This document shows, one piece after another, positions 1 through 9,365 of a DNA stretch of 64,000 nucleotides (the first letter of the stretch is position 1; each line of letters starts with the position of its first letter). A model generated the notes under the pieces. It saw only the letters and a list, made by a program, of their open reading frames with translations, was not told the DNA's origin and searched no databases. Origin of the DNA: Lishizhenia tianjinensis (GTDB taxonomy: Bacteria > Bacteroidota > Bacteroidia > Flavobacteriales_D > Crocinitomicaceae); NCBI RefSeq assembly GCF_900116425.1, contig NZ_FPAS01000002.1, forward strand, positions 204,537-268,536. Reading direction: 5' to 3'. A program made the translations under genes and the position numbers.

Positions 1-38
1 AGACATAGAGGTAGTATGTATTTAAATACGCGCATAGT

Positions 39-668
39 TTATTTTCTTTTAATCCCACATCCAACAGCATCAGTTTTACTGTCTTTAATTTTCTTACCCG
101 CTCCAAGTGCATTTAATGCATCTTTTAGGTATTCCTTCACCTTCTTATTGTTCGGTTTGTAGGCGTCGTTGATTTGACCTTCGTAAACTAATTTGTCATC
201 GGCATCAAACAAGAAAACGTGAGGCGTTGTTTTTGCTCCAAATTCATCCGCTAACCTGCTTCTTTTATCGAGTACATAATCCATTAAATACCCTTTGTCT
301 TCTGCTCTTTTTTTCATATCTGCAAGGTTATCTCCTTTGTCGCGCTTGGCCGTATTTGAATTGACGAGCACAGAACCAACCTTGTTTAATTTTGCAACCG
401 TTTGGATGTCATTGTAGGATTTTTCCCATCCTTCAAAGTTATCACTACCAATTACGAAAGGACAAGTGTTACAACTAAAGATAACAAGGGTACCCATTTC
501 TTTTTTAAAATCGGCGAGGGTTGTTTTGTTTTCATCAGTTCGAGTAAGCTCTAAATCCTTACCGGGCATATCTGCACCTATGGCAAGCGTTGTAATTTCT
601 TTCTGCTCAGCAGTTAAGCCGATGAAAAGTAGTGCTGCAACACTAAGCACTAAACTAAATTTTTTCAT
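39..668 (-). CDS. Secreted thioredoxin-like redoxin
   Basis: Probably a periplasmic thiol-disulfide or peroxiredoxin-like protein of the thioredoxin superfamily. With the start at 668 it has 209 residues. A hydrophobic signal peptide (about residues 1-20) is followed by a redoxin fold with a CxxC pair at C66 and C69 in the local motif SCNTCPF. This CN-x-CP form is typical of the AhpC/TSA-like 'thioredoxin family' proteins rather than of classical WCGPC thioredoxins. An upstream in-frame ATG at 680 would add four residues; 668 is preferred because the signal peptide then begins MKKF. It is a single gene, divergent from uridine kinase. The substrate cannot be told from sequence. Confidence 0.8.
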   Translation of the reverse strand: MKKFSLVLSVAALLFIGLTAEQKEITTLAIGADMPGKDLELTRTDENKTTLADFKKEMGTLVIFSCNTCPFVIGSDNFEGWEKSYNDIQTVAKLNKVGSVLVNSNTAKRDKGDNLADMKKRAEDKGYLMDYVLDKRSRLADEFGAKTTPHVFLFDADDKLVYEGQINDAYKPNNKKVKEYLKDALNALGAGKKIKDSKTDAVGCGIKRK

Positions 669-789
669 GGTATAATTCATTATATGGTTTATGAACGTAC
701 AAGATACGTTAATGTTTTTATTTTAACAGTTGTAAAACCCAACGATACTTGTAATCTTACTATAAAAGACATTAGAAGCAGCAGAAAAG

Positions 790-818
790 TTGCTATCTAT
801 GGAAGAGTTTTATTTTTG
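790..818 (+). promoter_or_regulatory. Bacteroidota-type promoter of uridine kinase
   Basis: TTG at 790-792, an 18-nt spacer, and TATTTTTG at 811-818, an exact match to the Bacteroidota -7 consensus TAnnTTTG. Transcription would start about 15 nt upstream of the ATG at 836. Assigned by consensus only. Confidence 0.6.
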
Positions 819-835
819 GGTGATAGAAAATAAAG

Positions 836-1453
836 ATGGTGAAGATAATAGGCATATGTGGTGGTAGCGGATCGGGGAAAACAACTTTGTTGAATCGCTT
901 GAAGCTGGCGTTGAAAGATCAAGAACCAACTGTGGTTTCTATGGACAATTATTATAAGCCTTATGAACAACAGCTCAGGGACGAAAATGGTGAGGTGAAT
1001 TTTGATTTGCCGACCTCGCTCTACGAAGAAAAGTTGGTGGCAGATGTAATGCGTTTGAAACAGGGAGAGAAGGTTTATTTGAAAGAATACCAGTACAATG
1101 CCTCAGATGAACCGCCACAAGAAATTTGTCTTGCTCCTTCTAAATGTATAGTTGTAGAAGGATTGTTTACCCTGCACTACAAGGCTTTGCGCGAGCAATT
1201 AAACTACAGTGTTTACGTTGAGTTAGACAAAGAGGAGCAATTGCGCAGGAGAATATTGAGGGATGTTGCCACGCGTGGTTATGATGAGGAAATGATTAAA
1301 TATCAATGGAAGCACCATGTTGAACCTTGTTATGCACAGTTTTTGCAACCTTACCGCAGTGGAGCAGATTTTGTGTTTCACAACGATCATAGAGCGGAGG
1401 AGGATTTTGAGAATTTACTCCGCAATCTTCAAAGAGAATTGAATTTTAAGTAA
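836..1453 (+). CDS. udk: Uridine kinase
   Basis: Phosphorylates uridine and cytidine to UMP and CMP in pyrimidine salvage; cytosolic. The 205-residue length is normal for the family. A P-loop GGSGSGKT lies at residues 9-16 with catalytic K15, followed by the family motif VSMDNYYKP around residue 39 and VVEGLF around residue 107. A consensus promoter lies just upstream. It is followed after 12 nt by the large histidine kinase gene, so the two are probably cotranscribed, though no functional link is apparent. Confidence 0.92.
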   Translation: MVKIIGICGGSGSGKTTLLNRLKLALKDQEPTVVSMDNYYKPYEQQLRDENGEVNFDLPTSLYEEKLVADVMRLKQGEKVYLKEYQYNASDEPPQEICLAPSKCIVVEGLFTLHYKALREQLNYSVYVELDKEEQLRRRILRDVATRGYDEEMIKYQWKHHVEPCYAQFLQPYRSGADFVFHNDHRAEEDFENLLRNLQRELNFK

Positions 1454-1465
1454 TTTCCAGACGGA

Positions 1466-4400
1466 ATGGGAGAAGTAAAAAAGATTTTAAAATCCACCTT
1501 TTGGCTGATTTTGGCCATCGTGAGTTTTACCTTCACGTGGGTGTTGTATTCCCTTTTTTATGCACCCGATTTTCAAAAGGAGATTGCTGCCTTTCAAAAT
1601 GAAATCAATAAAATAGAAACCGAACTAGAAGCCTTTAACCAAAGAAGTTTTGATTTGGTGAAGAAATCTTCTGTACGCAAACTTTGGCTGAAAACAGATT
1701 TTACCAACGAAAGAAATTTTCAGAATTATCTGTTTTTGAACAAAGATAGTTTGGTGTATTGGTCGGATAATAAGATAGAAATTACCGCCTCTGATAAGCC
1801 AAGAGATGGACTTCAAGAACTCAACAACGGCTATTACTTGGTCAAAGAAATGGGGGTGGGAAATCTGAGTTTGGTAAGTGGAGTGCTTATACAATCTAAT
1901 TATCCCTATGAAAATGATGAACTTAGAAATAAATTAGCCGCAAGCTTGCAGCTTCCTCAAGAACTTCAAATAACACTCAACCCTAACATAGGTGCGCCTA
2001 TACACAATAAAAAAGGAGAGTACTTATTTAGCATCAAACTAACGGGAGGTAAGAACACTACACCGGGTCAGGAATTGTTGATTTTTAGTTTGTATTTGTT
2101 GGGTATCTTCTCGTTGTTAATGGGCTTGGCCCAACTGCTCAAGTATTTCAATATTCCATCTCCAGTAAAATATTGGGGCTTTGTACTCTCGGTTTTAGTA
2201 CTGCGTTATTTTACCTTGGAATACCAGTGGACTGCCATTTTTGAAGATTTCGATGTCTATAGTCCAGAGATTTACGCCAGTTCTTTCATTTCTCCGAATT
2301 TGGGCGAATTCTGTTTGAATATTGTTTTGTATATACTGTTGGGGTGGTGGACCCTTAAGTATTTACGAGAAATTAAACCACAATGGGGTTATCCTTTGTT
2401 TGTGATAAGTTTTGTGTATTCTTTCATCATTTCCAACATCTTACAAAACCTTATAACCAACTCTAACATTCCTTTGCAGGTAGAAGAGTTGTTCAACCTG
2501 AACCGCTATTCTTTTGTGGCCTTGGTAAGTGTATTTATACTTTTTTACCTACAGTTTTTATTTTTAAGAAGAGTTATTCGTCTGTTAAATCTCACAAAAT
2601 CACGCATCACGCAGATAAGTATGTTGTGGTTTTTTAGTGCTATGGCGAATTTGGTGTGTGGCATCTTTCTTTTTGATCAAGCCTTCTTTATTGCGCTATG
2701 GCCTGGAATTATTACGGGATGTTTGCTGTACCTAGAGTACAGGTATAAGAATGTCTACTCCTTTGGATCTAGTATATTAATCTTAGCCTTGTTCTCCTTC
2801 TTTGCATCCCTTACCCTAGGAGAGTACAACACCATAAATGAATACCAAACAAGAGAACTTTACGCCAATCAATTGGCTTCTGATTTCGATCCAAATGTGG
2901 ATTTGGAGTATTCCTTGTTGCGCGAGGAGTTGGTGAATAGCGACGAAGTGCACCATGCCATGCATCACCCCTTTGAATTAAGACAAGCAGATTTTAAAAC
3001 CAAGCTAGAAACTACCTTGTTCAATAACTTTTGGGAGCGCTATGATGTAAATCTTTACTTGTTTAATGATAGTCTCCAAAATATTTTAACCTCTCAAAAT
3101 ACCAAGCGAAAAACCGTTGAAGAGTTAAATGAGATTTTAGGTCCGAATAAAGGGGAATTGGGCATTTATTTTATTGAAGATTATAAGGATAAGTTGAGCT
3201 ACATCGCAAGGGAAATTGTAGTGCACGACGCAGATACGGCCTATTTATATGCCACCTTTAAATCTAAGCGTATTCCTGAGCAAATTGGTTTTCCACGTTT
3301 GTTAATCAACGATAAAGCCAACGTGCTGGAAGAACTAGAAGGTTATTCTATGGCGAAATATGTTTTAGGAACCTTGGTGATGCGTTATAATGAGTACAAT
3401 TATCCCCTAGATGAAAACGTGTTTATTCACAGTTTTGATCACCAAAAAGGCTTTGTCGAAGATGCTGAGTTTAGTCATTTTATTTATGCCTATGATGACT
3501 TAAATACCCTTGTTTTGTCGAAAAGAAAATTGACCAAGCTAAGTGTTTTTACCACTTTTTCTTACCTCTTTACCTTCTTTGCTATATTGTTGATTTTTCC
3601 TTGGTTGCTGAGTCGTAAGAAACAAGCCATACAGTTTGGGCGACTCAATCTTTCGGTAAAAATTCAATTCGTATTGATCTCCTTGGTTTTGGTAGCGCTT
3701 ATTATTTTTGGAGGAGTTTCAGGAAGCTTCGTAAGGTCGCAATACAACACCTACACCAACGATAACATACAAGAGAAAATCTATTCAGTAAATACGGAGG
3801 TAAAACAAAAACTTGGAGATAGAGAACATTTAAGCAAAGAAGAACTCGGTGATTACATGGAATTCATTCTCCAGAAATTTTCGGGTGTTTTCGTAACAGA
3901 CATCAACCTCTTTGATTTGGAGGGAGAAATTATGGCCTCATCACAGCCTAAAATTTATCAGTTAGGTTTGATCAACAATTACATGCACCCCGATGCTTTT
4001 AGGGAATTGAAATTTAAGAAGTCATCAGAATACATACACAACGAGAACATAGGGGATTTGAATTACCTCTCGGCCTACATACCTTTTTTGAATAATAAAG
4101 GGAAAAAAACGGCTTTCTTAAACCTTCAATACTTTGCCAAGCAGAATGATTTTGAGAGTCAAATCTCAAGCTTTTTGGTATCCATTATCAATCTGGCGGT
4201 ATTACTTATAGTATCTACAGTTGTAATCGCCATTTTCATTTCCAATTGGATTACTTCACCCTTAAAATTGATACAGCGCAACTTCTCTTCTGTGGAGCTT
4301 GGGAAAACCACACAACCCATCGATTACACAGGTGATGATGAAATTGGAGCTTTGGTAAAAGAGTACAACGCCAAGTTGGCTGAATTAGAAATCAAAGCCT

Positions 4401-5110
4401 TGCAATTGGCCAAAGGAGAACGAGAAAGTGCGTGGCGAGAAATGGCCAAACAAGTAGCGCATGAAATTAAAAATCCTTTAACTCCCATGAAGTTGAGGTT
4501 ACAACATTTCCAGCGTGCCTTCGATCCAAACGACGAAAGAGCTAAAGAGAAATTGAGCAAGATGGTTACCGGTATCATAGAGCAAATCGATGCGCTGACC
4601 AACATTGCCAATGAATTCTCGAACTTCGCCAAAATGCCCAAACCGGAGGAGAGTTTAATTAACATCGTTCCTTTGTTAAAGAATTGTATGAACCTTTTTA
4701 AGGATGCTGAACACGTTGAGTTTGTTGCGGCGTATCAAAAAGACGAGTACATGGTTTATGCCGATAAAAACTTAATCTTGCGCGTATTTAATAACCTGAT
4801 AAAAAATGCCATTCAAGCCTTTCCTGATGGAGAGGGAGGTAAAATCAGTATAGGTATACAAGAGCTCGATAGAGAAATAGTGATTAGTATAAAGGACAAT
4901 GGTTGTGGAATTCCTGAAAACAAATTGCACAAAATATTTGTACCTAACTTCACAACAAAATCGACGGGAACTGGTTTAGGTTTAGCCATGGTAAAACAAA
5001 TTGTAGAAAATCACAACGGAGAGATTTGGTTCGACACCAAAGAGGGGGTAGGAAGTACATTCTTTGTGAAACTTCCACTGCGTGACATACGTCCAACGGA
5101 TAATAATTAA
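1466..5110 (+). CDS. Large NtrY-like membrane sensor histidine kinase
   Basis: A 1214-residue membrane sensor kinase. Visible parts in order: N-terminal membrane segment (about 10-30), an extracytoplasmic stretch, a block of about eight membrane helices (roughly 205-450), a second extracytoplasmic region, two more helices near 695 and 735, a third sensor region, a helix near 905-925, HAMP, HisKA with the phospho-acceptor H999 in the motif VAHEIKNPLTP, and HATPase_c with N box NNLIKNAIQ, DNGCGIP and GTGLGLAM. The HEIKNPLTP form is typical of NtrY-type kinases. No response regulator is adjacent, so it is an orphan here. It is much longer than usual (600-750 residues) because of the polytopic middle block. 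Confidence 0.85.
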   Translation: MGEVKKILKSTFWLILAIVSFTFTWVLYSLFYAPDFQKEIAAFQNEINKIETELEAFNQRSFDLVKKSSVRKLWLKTDFTNERNFQNYLFLNKDSLVYWSDNKIEITASDKPRDGLQELNNGYYLVKEMGVGNLSLVSGVLIQSNYPYENDELRNKLAASLQLPQELQITLNPNIGAPIHNKKGEYLFSIKLTGGKNTTPGQELLIFSLYLLGIFSLLMGLAQLLKYFNIPSPVKYWGFVLSVLVLRYFTLEYQWTAIFEDFDVYSPEIYASSFISPNLGEFCLNIVLYILLGWWTLKYLREIKPQWGYPLFVISFVYSFIISNILQNLITNSNIPLQVEELFNLNRYSFVALVSVFILFYLQFLFLRRVIRLLNLTKSRITQISMLWFFSAMANLVCGIFLFDQAFFIALWPGIITGCLLYLEYRYKNVYSFGSSILILALFSFFASLTLGEYNTINEYQTRELYANQLASDFDPNVDLEYSLLREELVNSDEVHHAMHHPFELRQADFKTKLETTLFNNFWERYDVNLYLFNDSLQNILTSQNTKRKTVEELNEILGPNKGELGIYFIEDYKDKLSYIAREIVVHDADTAYLYATFKSKRIPEQIGFPRLLINDKANVLEELEGYSMAKYVLGTLVMRYNEYNYPLDENVFIHSFDHQKGFVEDAEFSHFIYAYDDLNTLVLSKRKLTKLSVFTTFSYLFTFFAILLIFPWLLSRKKQAIQFGRLNLSVKIQFVLISLVLVALIIFGGVSGSFVRSQYNTYTNDNIQEKIYSVNTEVKQKLGDREHLSKEELGDYMEFILQKFSGVFVTDINLFDLEGEIMASSQPKIYQLGLINNYMHPDAFRELKFKKSSEYIHNENIGDLNYLSAYIPFLNNKGKKTAFLNLQYFAKQNDFESQISSFLVSIINLAVLLIVSTVVIAIFISNWITSPLKLIQRNFSSVELGKTTQPIDYTGDDEIGALVKEYNAKLAELEIKALQLAKGERESAWREMAKQVAHEIKNPLTPMKLRLQHFQRAFDPNDERAKEKLSKMVTGIIEQIDALTNIANEFSNFAKMPKPEESLINIVPLLKNCMNLFKDAEHVEFVAAYQKDEYMVYADKNLILRVFNNLIKNAIQAFPDGEGGKISIGIQELDREIVISIKDNGCGIPENKLHKIFVPNFTTKSTGTGLGLAMVKQIVENHNGEIWFDTKEGVGSTFFVKLPLRDIRPTDNN

Positions 5111-5194
5111 TCACCACCAGTAGCCCTTATATTCTTCCGAAAATGCTTATTTTATCGCACTCGTTGGTAAACGAAACATATTGAAAACAACACA

Positions 5195-6517
5195 ATGAAT
5201 CCATATTTACTCATTATAGCGGCCAGTACGGTCATCATTCTTTCTTTCTTCTTCAACATTTTGGCGAAGAAAACCAACATACCTAGTGTGTTGATGTTGA
5301 TTGCCTTAGGGATAGGAATCAACCTTGGTATTGAAGGGATGAATGTGAATACCGACGATTTTGATTACCATTCTGTGTTGGAAGTGATCGGTAACGTAGG
5401 TTTGGTAATGATCGTTTTAGAAGCGGCCTTAGATTTAAAATTAGAACGAGAAAAAGCGGGGATGATTTTATCTTCCTTTTTAGTGGCTATTGTAGCATTG
5501 GCGGGTAGTACACTGGGTATAGCCTATCTTTTTAAGTTCATGTTCCCCGACGCAGAATTCTACACGCGAATAATATATGCGGTGCCTTTGAGTATTATGT
5601 CTAGCGCCATTATTATTCCATCGGTGGGTGGTTTAACAGGAGTGAAAAAGGAATTCATGGTTTATGAAAGTACCTTTTCAGACATCCTCGGAATTATGGT
5701 GTTTTACTTCTTGATAGGAGCAGATACACCCCAATCAACGGGAGGTAGTGTAGCGGTAGATATCATTCTAAACATAGGGTTAACCATACTCTTATCGGTT
5801 TTGGTTGCCTACAGTTTGGTTTTCCTCTTCCAACATTTAAAAATGCAGGTAAAACTCTTTTTGATTATTGGGGTATTGATGCTCATGTTCGCCGCTGGGA
5901 AGTTCTTCCACCTTTCTTCGCTACTTATCATTTTAGCGTTTGGACTGGTGCTAAACAATACAGAACTCTTCTTTAGAGGTTTCCTTTCCAAGCATTTCGA
6001 TAGCGTCAAGGTTAAACCCATTTTGCACGATTTCCACACCTTAACTTTGGAGTCGGCATTTATCATTAGAACCTTCTTCTTTGTGATATTTGGGATGAGT
6101 ATTACCCTTACAAGTTTCTACGATCTAACGGTATTTGTAAACTCACTCTTTATAGTGGCAGCCCTTTATGCAGTGCGTTATGTAACCCTGTTGATTTTCG
6201 CCCGCAAAAACATTTTTCCAGAGCTTTTTATAGCCCCAAGAGGATTGATTACCATTCTACTTTTCTTCGTTTTAACAAATGGGGAACAATATGTGATAGA
6301 GAACTTTGATACAGGCTTACTTTTATACCCAATTTTGATTACGAGTATCATTATGACCATTTCGTTGATCTCATACAGAGGAGAGAAAGTAACCGATGTC
6401 TTGTTGCCTCAAATTGCCTTGATCAATAAGAAAGATAAGGTAAGAACCGAGCAAGACGATGAGATTTTAGAGAGAAGAATTAAAAATGTAGAGAGTCAAG
6501 ATTTTGACGGATTTTAA
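5195..6517 (+). CDS. Cation/proton antiporter (CPA family)
   Basis: A polytopic inner-membrane protein of 440 residues with about 11-12 predicted helices, of the Na+/H+ exchanger-like CPA type. Helix order and the short hydrophilic C-terminal tail (about 405-440) fit a single membrane domain without TrkA-N or CBS extensions. Recognition rests on overall hydrophobicity and local resemblance, for example LIALGIGINLG near the N-terminus and VVLEAALDLKLER-like sequence around residue 75. It lies 84 nt after the histidine kinase and 12 nt before a lipoprotein, probably one transcription unit. The transported ion is not predictable. Confidence 0.78.
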   Translation: MNPYLLIIAASTVIILSFFFNILAKKTNIPSVLMLIALGIGINLGIEGMNVNTDDFDYHSVLEVIGNVGLVMIVLEAALDLKLEREKAGMILSSFLVAIVALAGSTLGIAYLFKFMFPDAEFYTRIIYAVPLSIMSSAIIIPSVGGLTGVKKEFMVYESTFSDILGIMVFYFLIGADTPQSTGGSVAVDIILNIGLTILLSVLVAYSLVFLFQHLKMQVKLFLIIGVLMLMFAAGKFFHLSSLLIILAFGLVLNNTELFFRGFLSKHFDSVKVKPILHDFHTLTLESAFIIRTFFFVIFGMSITLTSFYDLTVFVNSLFIVAALYAVRYVTLLIFARKNIFPELFIAPRGLITILLFFVLTNGEQYVIENFDTGLLLYPILITSIIMTISLISYRGEKVTDVLLPQIALINKKDKVRTEQDDEILERRIKNVESQDFDGF

Positions 6518-6529
6518 AACAAACAGACG

Positions 6530-7048
6530 ATGATGAGAATTACAACTTTGTTTGCGGTATTGCTAACATTGGCAAGCTGCAGCACACTAGAGAACATTTT
6601 TCAAAAGAAAGAAAAAGCCAGAATTACAGTAACCCTACAAACCCACCAGAAATATTGTGGCGGAGCGCGACCAACACCAGAAATGGAAAAAGGAACCACC
6701 GCGGCGATTGCCAATGGGGTATATTATTTTAAAAATAGAATTACACAAGATGCTGTAAAGGCAACTACAGATGCCAGCGGATTGTTGAATTTGAAATTAG
6801 AAGTAGGTGATTACCAAGTGTACATGGGCGATAAAATCGACTTGACTTTCGAAGAGTTTTACGCCAAGTACAAAGTAGAAAAGGAAGGTTACGAAAACGA
6901 AAGTGAAGCCTGCTTTAGAACCTACTACAGTTTGCCAGCTTGGGAGGTAAGTATCAACGCAGATACAACCTTCACATTAACCCGAGAAATTGATTGTTAC
7001 ACAGACGGTAATCCATGTGTAAATTATACGGGACCAAATGTTCAATAA
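6530..7048 (+). CDS. Hypothetical lipoprotein
   Basis: A 172-residue unknown. The N-terminus is a type II signal peptide with lipobox LASC and lipidated C17. The mature part is hydrophilic with several cysteines (C45, C130 region and two near the C-terminus), which could form disulfides, and resembles a small beta-rich 'carboxypeptidase regulatory-like' fold (YYFKN...ATTDASGLLNLKLEVGDY), which is only a weak impression. It starts 12 nt after the antiporter and ends before a terminator at 7070, so it closes that unit. Function unknown. Confidence 0.7.
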   Translation: MMRITTLFAVLLTLASCSTLENIFQKKEKARITVTLQTHQKYCGGARPTPEMEKGTTAAIANGVYYFKNRITQDAVKATTDASGLLNLKLEVGDYQVYMGDKIDLTFEEFYAKYKVEKEGYENESEACFRTYYSLPAWEVSINADTTFTLTREIDCYTDGNPCVNYTGPNVQ

Positions 7049-7069
7049 ATAAAAAAAGAAAATAATACT

Positions 7070-7102
7070 AAGGGGAGTTATTCAGTTGACTTCCCTTTTT
7101 TT
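7070..7102 (+). terminator. Rho-independent terminator
   Basis: Nine-pair stem (7070-7078 with 7089-7097, one G-U pair) followed by a run of seven or more T. It closes the udk-kinase-antiporter-lipoprotein unit. Confidence 0.75.
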
Positions 7103-7643
7103 GGCGCCCAAAACGGGTCTTTCGTTATAGTTGGTATCACCTCACTTAAGTGGCTGTATGGCCTCAAGTGCACTTCCGCTGGTCGTACCCTTTCTTCCAC
7201 AGTCCCTAAAGTTCGTTGTCGCCAAGCTGCCACTACACCCCCTAGGCGGGAGAGGGATTTAATAATTCAAGGATTTAACAATTCAATAATTCAAAGATTA
7301 GCAGTTGGGCGTGGTGAGAACCACAAAGGACACAAAGCTTAACGCAAAGTTCACTGAGTTTGGATTGAATGTTAGAGGGATTTAATAATTTAAGTCTCAA
7401 CCTTCGGTTGATTATTTAAAGATTTAAAAAAGTTTCTTTTCGTGCGCTCTGTGCAGCCCTCTGAGAACTCCGTGGTTTAAAACAAACCTAGGATATTTTT
7501 GATCCGTACCACGCGTATTTTAAAAGCTTATTAGAAGCTAGAGTGCTAGATATCCAGAAAGGTTTAAATAACTTCTAAATCCTTAAATCCTCCATACTCC
7601 CTACTCACACTCTAGACTGTCGTTTCTCACACTCCAAACAGCC
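7103..7643. repeat. Gene-free stretch packed with dispersed repeats
   Basis: No credible gene in 540 bp. Three kinds of repeat are seen. (1) 7103-7252 is an inverted relative of the repeat at 9460-9600: positions 7171-7190 are the exact reverse complement of 9516-9535 (20 of 20). (2) 7255-7300 and 7376-7435 hold degenerate AT-rich units of the form GGATTTAA/AATTCAA, including a perfect TCAACC-TTC-GGTTGA hairpin at 7397-7411. (3) 7319-7337 (AACCACAAAGGACACAAAG) and 7445-7478 (reverse orientation, ending CTCCGTGGTTT) look like the two arms of an 'ACCAC-GGACAC' intergenic repeat seen in many bacteria. Confidence 0.7.
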
Positions 7644-8678
7644 TTATTTTTCCCAAGTCACCATCAGTTTCCCAACCGTTCTACCGCTTTCTAGTTCGGC
7701 ATGTGCTTCGGCGAGCTGAGATGAGGTATAGCTGCCTCCAACTTGAGGGTCTATTTTGTTTTCTTTTAATAAGGTCACCAATTCTGACAAACAATGTTGA
7801 ATGACGTGAGGTTTGTTGTCACCCACTTTCAGCATGTTAACCCCCAAGATACTTTTAGAACGCATCATGAGTCCGATAGGAATTACGATTCCCATTTTAC
7901 GCACAAAGTTCAAAGTAGAAAGGATGCCCCATTTCTTACCTGAACGTTCACTTCCTCCAAATAAAATCAATCTTCCACCCGAACCGAGTAAGGCAAAGTC
8001 TTTTTTAAAAGTAGAACCTGCAACAGGGTTATAAGAGATGTCCAAACGCTCACCTTTTAGTTCTTTCGCTACTAATTCTGCGTAATCTCCCTCGGTGTAA
8101 TAAATAATATGATCGGCACCTTGTGTTTTTAGGTAAGCTTCTTTTTTGCGCGAACTCGTTTTGGCATAGGTTTCAACGCCCTGTAATTTTAAGAGTTGTA
8201 AAAGTGCAGTTCCTATACCACCTGCAGCCGCGTGTATCAAGGCGCGTTCTCCTTTTCGGGCTGTGTTTACATAATTACACATGTAGTAAGCCGTAACATA
8301 TTGGGTAGCCAAACACAAAGCTTTTCCTGTGTCTAAATCATCTATGGGTGCATAAGCATAGGCTTTGGTAATTACATCTTGGGAATAGCCACCGAATCTA
8401 CAAAAGGCGACAACACGCTTGCCTATTTCATTGGCGTCTACATCTTTTCCCACTGCCGTAATTTCTCCAACTACTTCATATCCCAATACACAAGGTAGGG
8501 GTGGCGTTTCTCTGTATAGTCCGTTGCGGGCCATTACGTCAGCGTAATTTAAACCAAATGCACTGACTTTTATCAATACATCGTCTGCTTCTAAAGCGGG
8601 CAGTTGAACAGATGTTAAGGCAAAAGCTTGACTAGCTTCACCATTTTTTACCAATTGAAAGGCTTGCGTACTTACCAT
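7644..8678 (-). CDS. Zinc-independent quinone oxidoreductase-like MDR dehydrogenase
   Basis: A 344-residue NAD(P)H-dependent oxidoreductase of the medium-chain dehydrogenase superfamily. It has the N-terminal GroES-like domain (motif VLGYEVVGEITAVG near residue 65) and the Rossmann motif AAAGGIGTALLQL around residue 150, followed by a YAKTSSRKK segment fitting NADPH preference. The structural and catalytic zinc cysteines of alcohol dehydrogenases are absent, as in the quinone oxidoreductase/VAT-1 branch. The start lies 3 nt after the rsmI stop, so the two genes form an operon transcribed leftwards. The substrate is unknown. Confidence 0.82.
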   Translation of the reverse strand: MVSTQAFQLVKNGEASQAFALTSVQLPALEADDVLIKVSAFGLNYADVMARNGLYRETPPLPCVLGYEVVGEITAVGKDVDANEIGKRVVAFCRFGGYSQDVITKAYAYAPIDDLDTGKALCLATQYVTAYYMCNYVNTARKGERALIHAAAGGIGTALLQLLKLQGVETYAKTSSRKKEAYLKTQGADHIIYYTEGDYAELVAKELKGERLDISYNPVAGSTFKKDFALLGSGGRLILFGGSERSGKKWGILSTLNFVRKMGIVIPIGLMMRSKSILGVNMLKVGDNKPHVIQHCLSELVTLLKENKIDPQVGGSYTSSQLAEAHAELESGRTVGKLMVTWEK

Positions 8679-8681
8679 GAT

Positions 8682-9353
8682 TTATCCTTTAGCTTCTATC
8701 AATACTACAATTTCTCCTTTGGGAGGGTTCGCTTCATAATGTGCTGCTACTTCGCTCGGGAAACCAATTTGGAATTCTTCGTACATTTTGCTAAGCTCAC
8801 GTACTACGCAAACGCGCCTGTCGTTACCCACAAATTCTTCCAATTGTTTTAAACATTTTACCAAACGGTGCGGAGATTCGTACAAAATGATGGTGCGTTC
8901 TTCTTCTGCTAAAATCTTTAAGCGTGTTTGACGTCCTTTTTTGTGTGGTAAAAACCCTTCGAATACAAACTTATCACATGGGAAACCACTTCCAACTAGA
9001 GCTGGAACGAATGCTGTTGCTCCCGGTAAACATTCTACCTCTATCCCTGCTTCTCTACATGCTCTTACGAGTAAGAACCCTGGGTCAGAAATAGCCGGAG
9101 TACCTGCATCAGAAACCAAAGCGACCATGTTGGCTGTTTCAATTCTGCTTACGTTGCTTTCCAAAGTTTTGTGTTCGTTGTGTATGTGGTACGAATAACT
9201 TTGGTTGTCAATTTCAAAATGCTTCAACAACTTTTTGGTTGTACGTGTGTCTTCGGCTAAAATAAAATCAGCTTCCTTCAACACTTTGATGGCACGCAAG
9301 GTAATATCATCCAGATTTCCTACAGGCGTTGGCACTAAAACAAGTTTTCCCAT
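8682..9353 (-). CDS. rsmI: 16S rRNA (cytidine1402-2'-O)-methyltransferase
   Basis: Methylates the ribose of C1402 in 16S rRNA using SAM; acts on the small ribosomal subunit. The 223 residues match the core of the family. Signature motifs are PTPVGNLDDITLRA at the N-terminus, LAEDTRTTKKLL around residue 35, and VSDAGTPAISDPG around residue 80, which is part of the SAM site of tetrapyrrole-methylase-fold enzymes. It is slightly shorter than E. coli RsmI (286) because the C-terminal extension is absent, as is common in Bacteroidota. First gene of a two-gene leftward operon. Confidence 0.93.
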   Translation of the reverse strand: MGKLVLVPTPVGNLDDITLRAIKVLKEADFILAEDTRTTKKLLKHFEIDNQSYSYHIHNEHKTLESNVSRIETANMVALVSDAGTPAISDPGFLLVRACREAGIEVECLPGATAFVPALVGSGFPCDKFVFEGFLPHKKGRQTRLKILAEEERTIILYESPHRLVKCLKQLEEFVGNDRRVCVVRELSKMYEEFQIGFPSEVAAHYEANPPKGEIVVLIEAKG

Positions 9354-9365
9354 GTTGCAAAAATA

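Noticed and set aside
1466-6517. Histidine kinase and antiporter as a two-component ion-sensing system
   Set aside because: No response regulator in the cluster and an 84-nt gap; gene adjacency alone is weak evidence.
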